Below are positions 1 through 5,238 of a stretch of DNA of 5,613 nt, piece after piece. The first letter of the stretch is position 1, and each line of letters opens with the position of its first letter. The DNA comes from Clostridiaceae bacterium (GTDB taxonomy: Bacteria > Bacillota > Clostridia > Acetivibrionales > DUMC01), in NCBI GenBank assembly GCA_012512865.1, contig JAAZDH010000003.1, forward strand, positions 1 to 5,613, in the 5' to 3' direction. Below the pieces are notes generated by a model. It saw only the letters and a list, made by a program, of their open reading frames with translations. It was not told where the DNA came from and did no database searches. The translations under genes were made by a program, and so were the position numbers.

Positions 1-150
1 GTGATTGTTATAGCAGGAAAGGGGCATGAAACTTATCAAATATTCAGGGACAGGACCATACATTTTGACGACAGGGAGGTAGCAAGGGAGATTATTGGAG
101 AATTGGCCAAAAGGCGTTGTAATGGAGGTAGAAACGATGCAGGTTGTTAA
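1..150 (+). CDS. murE: UDP-MurNAc-tripeptide synthetase MurE, C-terminal fragment (5' end outside window)
   Basis: MurE is the cytoplasmic ATP-dependent Mur ligase that adds the third residue, usually meso-diaminopimelate or lysine, to UDP-MurNAc-L-Ala-D-Glu. Only the last 49 codons are present. They read VIVIAGKGHETYQIF followed by a segment with HFDDREVAREII, which is the typical end of the MurE C-terminal domain: the GKGHE motif, then the FDDRE helix start. The reading frame is open from base 1 and stops at TAA 148-150. The substrate-specificity motif lies upstream of this fragment, so the third amino acid cannot be inferred. The last codons overlap the start of murF by 14 nt, which suggests co-transcription and translational coupling. 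The tail after the conserved helix (AKRRCNGGRNDAGC) is probably unconserved, because it is written over the murF ribosome binding site. Confidence 0.93.
   Translation: MIVIAGKGHETYQIFRDRTIHFDDREVAREIIGELAKRRCNGGRNDAGC
124..129 (+). promoter_or_regulatory. Ribosome binding site of murF, inside the murE 3' end
   Basis: GGAGGT lies 7 nt before ATG 137, a near-ideal Shine-Dalgarno match and spacing. It decides the murF start. The in-frame upstream candidates, TTG 95 and ATG 122, have no such site in front of them. Confidence 0.85.
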
Positions 151-1537
151 ATGCGGTGAAGTGGTGGAGGCAACCAGGGGCAGGTTAATTTCTGGAGGCA
201 GCCACGTTGAGTTTTCCAACATATCCACGGATTCACGCAGTATAAAAGCAGGTGAGCTTTTTGTTCCGATAAAGGGAGAAAAATTTGACGGGCATGATTT
301 TATCGCGGATGCCTTCATGGCAGGCGCTGCGGGAACCCTCACCCATAGGAATGTTGGATATTTAATTAAGGGAAATGATGAAAGGATATTCAAGGATAAG
401 GTTATAATTGAAGTTGATGATACCCGGAAGGCGTTAAATGATCTGGCATACTGCTACAGGAAAAAGTTTACCATTCCTTTCATAGGCATAACCGGAAGTG
501 TGGGCAAGACCAGCACGAAGGACATGACAGCCTGTGTCCTGATGCAGGAATACAACGTCTTGAAGACCCCGGGCAATTTCAATAATGATATAGGTGTACC
601 CTTGACAATATTTAGGCTTGAGCCCTGTCATGAGGCAGCCGTTCTCGAGATGGGAATGAACGCCCCTGGTGAAATAAGCCGCCTTACATCCATTGTACAA
701 CCGAAAATTGCCATAATTACGAATGTCGGGATGTCCCATATAGGCAAGCTGGGTTCCAGGCAAAACATACTAAAGGCAAAAATGGAAATTATCGAGGGGG
801 TGCCAAGGGACGGCCTGGTAATATTAAATGGCGACGATAACCTGCTTTACGGGTTAAAAGGACTTTTAGACAGGCGGACAGTATTTTTTGGCATGGATGA
901 AGGAGTTGACTACCAGGTATGTAATATTCAAAACGCGGGCGAATCAGGAGTATATTTTGACACTAATATTAAAGGAATTGAGTACAACATCCATATACCT
1001 GTTCCGGGAGTGCATAACATTTACAATGCACTGGCGGCCATAGCCGTCGGAGTTGAAATGGGATTGACGATGGACAGCATAATTGAAGGAATAAAGCAGT
1101 TTAAACCGGATGAAATGAGATTGAACGTACTTTTACACGAGGGGATAAAGATTATTAACGATGCATATAATGCAAGCCCCCAATCCATGGAAGCCGCGTT
1201 AAGGGTTTTAAAGGATGTAAACGGCTGCAAAAGGCGCATAGCGGTCCTGGGGGATATGCTGGAGCTTGGAGACTGGGCACATAATGCCCATTTCAATGCG
1301 GGCAAGCTTTCGGTATCCCTCGGAATAGACTATATTGTAACAGTGGGGGAAAACGGGCGGATTATTGCAGAAGGAGCGTTGAAATCAGGGGCAAGTCCCG
1401 ATAGGGTGAAATCATTCACTGATAATAAAAGTGCAATTGATTTTTTAAGGGGTTTTATAGAAAGTAATGATGCTATACTGGTAAAAGGCTCAAGAGGAAT
1501 GGGCATGGAAGAAATAGCAAGAGAACTAATGAGATAA
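137..1537 (+). CDS. murF: UDP-MurNAc-tripeptide--D-Ala-D-Ala ligase MurF
   Basis: MurF adds the D-Ala-D-Ala dipeptide to UDP-MurNAc-tripeptide using ATP, the last cytoplasmic peptide step of peptidoglycan precursor synthesis. From ATG 137 the protein has 466 residues, close to the usual MurF length. The N-terminal substrate domain shows TDSR at 31-34 and GEKFDGHDF at 47-55. The ATP-binding P-loop is GITGSVGKTST at 117-127, with Lys124, followed by the MurF-type NFNNDIGVPLT. EMGMNAPGEISRL and the ILKAKMEI segment come next; Lys215 in the latter is the likely carbamylated lysine, by family analogy. The C-terminal half carries NDAYNASPQSM at 341-351 and LGDMLELGD at 371-379, which separate MurF from MurC, MurD and MurE, and ends with VKGSRGMGMEEI. 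The gene overlaps murE by 14 nt and is followed by mraY 19 nt later, so one transcript is likely. Nothing looks broken. Confidence 0.97.
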   Translation: MQVVKCGEVVEATRGRLISGGSHVEFSNISTDSRSIKAGELFVPIKGEKFDGHDFIADAFMAGAAGTLTHRNVGYLIKGNDERIFKDKVIIEVDDTRKALNDLAYCYRKKFTIPFIGITGSVGKTSTKDMTACVLMQEYNVLKTPGNFNNDIGVPLTIFRLEPCHEAAVLEMGMNAPGEISRLTSIVQPKIAIITNVGMSHIGKLGSRQNILKAKMEIIEGVPRDGLVILNGDDNLLYGLKGLLDRRTVFFGMDEGVDYQVCNIQNAGESGVYFDTNIKGIEYNIHIPVPGVHNIYNALAAIAVGVEMGLTMDSIIEGIKQFKPDEMRLNVLLHEGIKIINDAYNASPQSMEAALRVLKDVNGCKRRIAVLGDMLELGDWAHNAHFNAGKLSVSLGIDYIVTVGENGRIIAEGALKSGASPDRVKSFTDNKSAIDFLRGFIESNDAILVKGSRGMGMEEIARELMR

Positions 1538-1543
1538 TTTTAC

Positions 1544-1547
1544 GGAG
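1544..1547 (+). promoter_or_regulatory. Ribosome binding site supporting the TTG start of mraY
   Basis: GGAG, within CGGAGTGAGG, lies 9 nt before TTG 1557. An in-frame TGA at 1548-1550 rules out any start further upstream. The next methionine codon would remove the first membrane helix. TTG 1557 is therefore the supported start. Confidence 0.65.
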
Positions 1548-1556
1548 TGAGGATAC

Positions 1557-2552
1557 TTGGGAGGAGAATTTTCAATATCGGTACAGGTTATTGCTTTTTT
1601 AATTACGTTTATCATGGCCTTGATAATGGGCCCCATCATGATTCCCATACTGAGAAGGCTTAAATTTGGGCAAACCATCAGGGATGACGGTCCGTCCACC
1701 CATCTTAAAAAGATGGGGATTCCAACCATGGGAGGGTTGATATTTCTTATACCAATTATAATTGCCTCCTTTGTTTATTTCCCGCAATACCCGGAGATAA
1801 TATTACTGGCCATGGTAACCCTTGGATTCGGGGCTGCAGGCTTTATAGATGACTTTATTAAAGTAACTAAAAAAAGAAAGGACGGCCTGTACTGGGACCA
1901 AAAGATGCTGATACTTGTTGCCGTATCCGTCATATTTGTTATTTATTCATTAAATGCAGGATACCTGGACACGAACATAATAGTGCCTTTTATGGGTATT
2001 GATTATTCTTTCACCATGCCAGCCTGGCTGTTTATACCTTTCTCGGTTTTTGTCCTTATTTCAATTACTAACGCGGTCAACCTTACCGATGGCTTGGACG
2101 GGCTTGCAGCAGGAGTTACCCTTATTGTCACGGTATTCTTTACTATTGTTGCAATGATGAAAAGCGACTGGGATTTTATAAAGGTTTTCAGCGCCATAGT
2201 ATCGGGAGGATGTTTAGGTTTCCTGGCATTTAATATCCACCCGGCAAGGGTATTCATGGGCGATACCGGTTCCCTGGCCCTGGGAGGTGCGGTGGGTGCA
2301 ATATCCATATTAATGGGCATGCCATGGATTTTGCTTGTTGCCGGTTTTATATATGTTGTTGAAGCCTTGTCCGTAATAATACAGGTGGCTTCCTTCAAAT
2401 TAAGAAGGAAAAGGGTGTTCAAGATGGCCCCGGTACATCACCATTTTGAGCTTTCAGGATGGAAGGAGCAGAAGGTTGTATTGCTGTTTTGGGGAGTTAC
2501 GGTTATATCCTGCCTGATAGGCTTTTTGTCCTTGAGGATAATCTTTTTCTAA
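1557..2552 (+). CDS. mraY: Phospho-N-acetylmuramoyl-pentapeptide transferase MraY
   Basis: MraY is the integral membrane enzyme that transfers phospho-MurNAc-pentapeptide from UDP to undecaprenyl phosphate, making lipid I on the inner face of the membrane. The 331 residues match the usual length (about 320-360). The N-terminal helix (about 9-31) leads into RRLKFGQTIRDDGPSTH and MGIPTMGG (53-60), the family signature near the start. The catalytic Mg-binding region is visible as FIDDF, with Asp98 and Asp99; then NLTDGLDG at 175-182 (Asn175, Asp178, Asp181); FMGDTGS with Asp236; and the APVHHHFE loop with His294-296. About ten hydrophobic segments separate these loops. Translation begins at TTG with a modest ribosome binding site, which may lower initiation. 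It follows murF closely and is probably co-transcribed. In many Firmicutes murD comes next; here a 131-nt non-coding gap follows. Confidence 0.97.
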   Translation: MGGEFSISVQVIAFLITFIMALIMGPIMIPILRRLKFGQTIRDDGPSTHLKKMGIPTMGGLIFLIPIIIASFVYFPQYPEIILLAMVTLGFGAAGFIDDFIKVTKKRKDGLYWDQKMLILVAVSVIFVIYSLNAGYLDTNIIVPFMGIDYSFTMPAWLFIPFSVFVLISITNAVNLTDGLDGLAAGVTLIVTVFFTIVAMMKSDWDFIKVFSAIVSGGCLGFLAFNIHPARVFMGDTGSLALGGAVGAISILMGMPWILLVAGFIYVVEALSVIIQVASFKLRRKRVFKMAPVHHHFELSGWKEQKVVLLFWGVTVISCLIGFLSLRIIFF

Positions 2553-2683
2553 ATGGAAAAGGCAGGTTAAGTTTTTTGCCGGAGGAATTTTGAAACTTAA
2601 CATGAGGAAATTTGAGCTATAACTTAAGGAGATTTAAATTTTTTAGCCGAAGGTTAATAATAATTTACGATGGAAGGTAATTT
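2553..2683 (+). other. Non-coding gap between mraY and the SEDS gene, with several ribosome-binding-site-like motifs
   Basis: All three forward frames are closed by stops, and only tiny peptides could be made: ATG 2553 (5 codons), TTG 2590 (10 codons) and ATG 2670 (5 codons). Shine-Dalgarno-like motifs occur at 2581-2585 (GGAGG), 2626-2631 (AAGGAG) and 2672-2677 (GGAAGG). Only the last is placed to serve the SEDS gene. A 9-bp perfect inverted repeat pairs GTTAAGTTT (2566-2574) with AAACTTAAC (2593-2601), with the GGAGG motif in its loop. AACTTAA recurs at 2594-2600 and 2621-2627, each followed by a GGA...ATTT segment, giving an imperfect repeat. No convincing promoter or terminator was seen, and no MurD motif is recognisable. 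Confidence 0.6.
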
Positions 2684-3802
2684 ATGAAGGGTAGTGTTTA
2701 TAAAAAAAGAAGGCCTTTTGATTTCTGGTTATTCATGACAGTAACCATAATGCTTTCCATGGGGATAATAATGGTGTTTAGTGCAAGCGCACCATTCTCT
2801 TACAGTACTTACCGCGATGTTTATTATATCCTGAAGCGCCAGTTGCTTTATGCCGTTATCGGGTTTGTAGCAATGTTAATTGTCATAAATATGGATTACA
2901 GGATATTCGGAAAATTATCACCCTTGCTCCTTGTCGCAAGTATAGCTCTTCTTATATTAGTATTGGTACCGGGGATCGGCATTGAAGAAAATAATTCCAG
3001 GAGATGGCTGGAACTGGGGGTGAGATTTCAACCTTCCGAGATTGCCAAGCTGGCTGTAATCCTGTTTTTTTCGCACAGCCTTTCCAAGGGGAAAGATAAG
3101 CTGGATTCCTTTTTTAAAGGGCTCGTGCCCTACCTTTTATTGGTCGGCATTATAGCCGGGCTCTTATTGCTCGAGCCCCACCTGAGCTGTACAATTATTA
3201 TAATAATAATAGCGTCTATTATCTTGTTTTGCGCCGGGGCAAAAATTAAACATTTTATCATACTGTTCGTACCTGCGGCAGGAGCCTTTGCGGCGCTGAT
3301 TATCAAGGTGGATTACATGAGGGCAAGGGTATTGTCATTCCTTGACCCGTGGAGCGATATGCAGGATACCGGTTACAACGCCGTCCAGTCCCTTTACGCC
3401 ATAGGTTCGGGAGGAGTATTCGGCAGGGGGTTGGGAAAGAGTATGCAAAAGTTTCTATATCTTCCTTACCCGCATAATGATTTCGTGTTCTCCGTCATTG
3501 CCGAGGAGCTGGGTTTTATCGGTGTACTTACCATTATAATCTTGTTTATGATGTTTACCTGGAGGGGAATCAAGGTCGCGGTAAATGCGCCGGATTTATT
3601 CGGAAGCCTTGCAGCAATGGGGATTACCTCCCTTATAACTGTCCAGGCGCTCCTGAATATTGCGGTTGTAACCTCATCAATACCGCCAACGGGAGTATCA
3701 CTTCCTTTTTTTAGTTACGGTGGAACATCGCTGGTATCGCTCATGGGAGCAGTGGGCATCTTGCTTTCCATATCAAGATATTCCAACTACAGCCGGATGT
3801 AA
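2684..3802 (+). CDS. ftsW: SEDS-family peptidoglycan glycosyltransferase FtsW/SpoVE
   Basis: SEDS proteins polymerise lipid II into glycan strands together with a class B penicillin-binding protein, FtsW at the division septum and SpoVE at the spore cortex. The 372 residues hold about ten membrane helices, the first near 14-33 followed by VFSASAP. Family motifs include SRRW, FQPSEIAKLA (Glu119), LDPWSD, IGSGGVFGRGLGKS, and YLPYPHNDFVF with Asp266, the equivalent of the catalytic aspartate of FtsW and RodA. EELGFIG and the C-terminal SIPPTGVSLPFFSYGG complete the pattern. Position 166 is His in LEPHLS, where many SEDS proteins have Asp. The start at ATG 2684 has GGAAGG 6 nt upstream. The sequence resembles the SpoVE/FtsW group more than RodA. 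The dcw location fits either a vegetative FtsW or a sporulation SpoVE, and sequence alone cannot decide. No murG follows, unlike in many relatives. Confidence 0.93.
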   Translation: MKGSVYKKRRPFDFWLFMTVTIMLSMGIIMVFSASAPFSYSTYRDVYYILKRQLLYAVIGFVAMLIVINMDYRIFGKLSPLLLVASIALLILVLVPGIGIEENNSRRWLELGVRFQPSEIAKLAVILFFSHSLSKGKDKLDSFFKGLVPYLLLVGIIAGLLLLEPHLSCTIIIIIIASIILFCAGAKIKHFIILFVPAAGAFAALIIKVDYMRARVLSFLDPWSDMQDTGYNAVQSLYAIGSGGVFGRGLGKSMQKFLYLPYPHNDFVFSVIAEELGFIGVLTIIILFMMFTWRGIKVAVNAPDLFGSLAAMGITSLITVQALLNIAVVTSSIPPTGVSLPFFSYGGTSLVSLMGAVGILLSISRYSNYSRM

Positions 3803-3810
3803 ATGCAACA

Positions 3811-3861
3811 CAAGGGGACAGGTTCCTTGTCCCCTTCATGGGACACGAACCTGTCCCCTTG
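3811..3861. repeat. GGGGACAGG-type palindromic element, probably a dispersed REP-like or small mobile repeat
   Basis: A perfect 15-bp inverted repeat, CAAGGGGACAGGTTC (3811-3825) and GAACCTGTCCCCTTG (3847-3861), encloses a second 6-bp stem, TGTCCC (3828-3833) with GGGACA (3840-3845), around a 6-nt loop. The left half can alternatively fold alone: AAGGGGACA (3812-3820) with TGTCCCCTT (3828-3836), 9 bp with a 7-nt loop. No T-run follows the outer stem, so it is not a standard intrinsic terminator. It starts 9 nt after the ftsW stop. From memory, repeats of this GGGGACAGGTTCC type are scattered through many Firmicute genomes and resemble elements moved by REP-associated tyrosine transposases. 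That link is inference, and no transposase is in the window. Confidence 0.75.
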
Positions 3862-3885
3862 GCCCGTGAAGCGATGTCCGTGATA

Positions 3886-3914
3886 GTAACACTTTTATTG
3901 GCCTCGCATAAAAT
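3886..3914 (+). promoter_or_regulatory. Possible sigma-A-type promoter for murA
   Basis: GTAACA (3886-3891, four of six matches to TTGACA) and TAAAAT (3909-3914, five of six matches to TATAAT) are 17 nt apart, the preferred spacing. Transcription would start near 3920-3922, just upstream of the murA ribosome binding site. The match is moderate and such pairs also occur by chance in A+T-rich DNA. The position after an inserted palindrome makes a local promoter plausible. Confidence 0.3.
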
Positions 3915-3931
3915 GATAATGTGTGCGAGGT
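3901..3931 (+). promoter_or_regulatory. Hairpin that pairs with the murA ribosome binding site
   Basis: CCTCGCA (3902-3908) is the exact reverse complement of TGCGAGG (3924-3930). Flanking G-U and A-U pairs extend the stem to 10 bp, leaving an 11-nt A-rich loop (3911-3921). The right arm contains the GAGG core of the murA Shine-Dalgarno site (GAGGTG, 3927-3932, 6 nt before ATG 3939). In RNA reading through from upstream this stem would hide the site. RNA started at the possible promoter at 3886-3914 would lack the left arm and leave it open. The pairing is visible; a regulatory role is inference. Confidence 0.5.
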
Positions 3932-3938
3932 GTTTCGA

Positions 3939-5204
3939 ATGAGTAAATTGGTCGTAAATGGCGGTATAAGGCTTAAAGGGGAAATTAGCATAGATGGTTC
4001 CAAGAACGCGATTTTACCCATATTGGCAGCTACTTTACTAAATGCAGGTACTTGTGTTATTAAAAATTGCCCGCAGTTGAAAGATGTAAATATTGCGCTT
4101 AAAATATTAAGCATGGTGGGATGCAAGGTCAGTTTTGAAAATGGAATAATAATAGTTGATTCTTCAACGATTAATTCCACTGAAATACCGGTGGACTTGG
4201 CGGCGGAAATGAGATCATCGATTATTTTCCTGGGTCCGATGCTGGCCAGGTGCGGTAAAGTCTTGATAAGTTTCCCGGGAGGATGCGAGATAGGGCCGCG
4301 CCCGATTGACCTTCATCTTAAAGGATTAAGAAGCATGGGGGCAAAAATACTTGATGCATACGGGGGCTTTTTATATTGCACGGCGGAGCAGCTTAAAGGA
4401 TACGACATACACCTTAATTACCCTAGTGTGGGGGCTACTGAAAACATAATGCTTGCATCGGTGTTTGCAGAAGGAGAAACATGTATTTATAATGCTGCCA
4501 AGGAGCCGGAGATAGTAGACTTGCAACATTTTTTAACGGCAATGGGGGTGGAAGCCTCGGGGGCAGGAACAGGCGTTATTACCATAAAAGGAAAAGGGGT
4601 GCCTAAAAGGCTAAGGGACGTGGAGTATTCCGTGATTCCGGACAGGATAGTGGCAGGAACATACATGGTGGCATCCGGAATTACAGGAGGAGATGTAACC
4701 ATAAAAAATATCATTCCCGACCACCTGGCATCAGTAATATCGGCTTTACGCGAGGCAGGATGCAAAATCAAGGTATATGGGAAGCAATTACATATTTCAG
4801 GTCCAAAAAGAGCAGAAGCTGTTGACATTGTAAGGACCCTTCCTTATCCCGGCTTCCCGACAGATATGCAAGCACCTCTTGTAGCGCTGCTGGCGACTGC
4901 AAGGGGAACCAGCATAGTAATAGAGACCGTTTTCGAGAACAGGTACAAGCACGTGGATGAACTTATGAAGATGGGAGCAAATATCACGCTGGAAGGCCGT
5001 ATTGCAGTAATAAAAGGGGTGGAGAAGTTAAAGGGCGCCTTTGTTTATGCAAGGGACTTAAGGGGTGCCGCCTCATTGGTCCTGGCAGGGCTTGCAGCTG
5101 AGGGACAAACAGTTATTAATGATATTAAGCACCTGGACAGGGGTTACGAAAAAATTGAAGAAAAACTTTCCAGCCTTGGGGCATCGGTAAGAAGAGAAGT
5201 TTGA
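3939..5204 (+). CDS. murA: UDP-N-acetylglucosamine 1-carboxyvinyltransferase MurA
   Basis: MurA transfers enolpyruvate from phosphoenolpyruvate to UDP-GlcNAc in the cytoplasm, the first committed step of peptidoglycan synthesis. From ATG 3939 the protein has 421 residues, the usual size. Recognisable residues are Lys22-Asn23 in DGSKNAILP, Arg92 in AEMRSS, the catalytic loop PGGCEIGPRP with Cys116 and Arg121, Asp309 in FPTDMQAP, Arg335 in FENRYKHV, and Arg375 in DLRGAASLVLAG. Cys116 is the residue alkylated by fosfomycin in this family, so the enzyme is of the Cys type. ATG 3939 is preferred over GTG 3921 because GAGGTG lies 6 nt before it and the protein then begins MSKLVVNGG as family members do. 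Many Firmicutes have two MurA paralogues; which one this is cannot be told here. The ribosome binding site sits in a hairpin, and the last eight codons, including the stop, are part of a tandem duplication. Confidence 0.97.
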   Translation: MSKLVVNGGIRLKGEISIDGSKNAILPILAATLLNAGTCVIKNCPQLKDVNIALKILSMVGCKVSFENGIIIVDSSTINSTEIPVDLAAEMRSSIIFLGPMLARCGKVLISFPGGCEIGPRPIDLHLKGLRSMGAKILDAYGGFLYCTAEQLKGYDIHLNYPSVGATENIMLASVFAEGETCIYNAAKEPEIVDLQHFLTAMGVEASGAGTGVITIKGKGVPKRLRDVEYSVIPDRIVAGTYMVASGITGGDVTIKNIIPDHLASVISALREAGCKIKVYGKQLHISGPKRAEAVDIVRTLPYPGFPTDMQAPLVALLATARGTSIVIETVFENRYKHVDELMKMGANITLEGRIAVIKGVEKLKGAFVYARDLRGAASLVLAGLAAEGQTVINDIKHLDRGYEKIEEKLSSLGASVRREV

Positions 5205-5238
5205 CTATTGCATCGGCAAAAAGGAAGGTTTGACTGGT
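5181..5238 (+). repeat. Imperfect 29-bp tandem duplication of the murA 3' end, carrying the ftsQ start signals
   Basis: Bases 5181-5209 and 5210-5238 are directly adjacent and match at 22 of 29 positions without gaps, including GCATCGG at the start and GTTTGACT near the end. Copy 1 is the real murA end and encodes ASVRREV plus stop. Copy 2, read from its own equivalent frame, encodes ASAKRKV plus stop (TGA 5231-5233). Copy 2 therefore looks like a relic murA terminus. It holds the ftsQ Shine-Dalgarno site AAGGAAGG (5221-5228), and the first two bases of its GTG start lie at the end of the copy. Confidence 0.75.
5221..5228 (+). promoter_or_regulatory. Ribosome binding site of ftsQ
   Basis: AAGGAAGG ends 8 nt before GTG 5237 and supports that start. 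It lies in the second copy of the 29-bp duplication. The matching stretch in copy 1 (AGAAGAGAAG) is a poorer Shine-Dalgarno site. Confidence 0.65.

Noticed and set aside
95..139. Longer murF starts at TTG 95 or ATG 122
   Set aside because: Neither has a Shine-Dalgarno site, while ATG 137 has GGAGGT 7 nt upstream and gives a normal MurF N-terminus.
2590..2622. Remnant of the murD N-terminus (MKLNMRKFEL)
   Set aside because: Too short, and without any MurD glycine-rich motif, so it cannot be assigned.
3191..3210. ATT/ATA run as a microsatellite in the SEDS gene
   Set aside because: It simply encodes six isoleucines of a membrane helix with the AT-rich codons usual here.
3811..3861. Intrinsic terminator after ftsW
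   Set aside because: The stem is strong but is followed by GGCCCGTGAA and not a T-run, so a classical terminator is not supported.
3907..3914. CATAAAAT as a sporulation sigma-factor (sigma-E or sigma-K) -10 element
   Set aside because: It resembles the -10 consensus, but no matching -35 element was found at the right spacing.
3921..3938. GTG 3921 as the murA start
   Set aside because: It lies at the edge of a hairpin loop with no ribosome binding site upstream and adds six residues (MCEVFR) before the family-typical MSKLVVNGG.
434..4828. Open frames on the minus strand at 434-763, 1021-1305, 1526-1729, 1599-1787, 2003-2422, 3836-4180 and 4487-4828
   Set aside because: All lie opposite strongly conserved genes, show no recognisable motifs, and look like by-products of codon bias.
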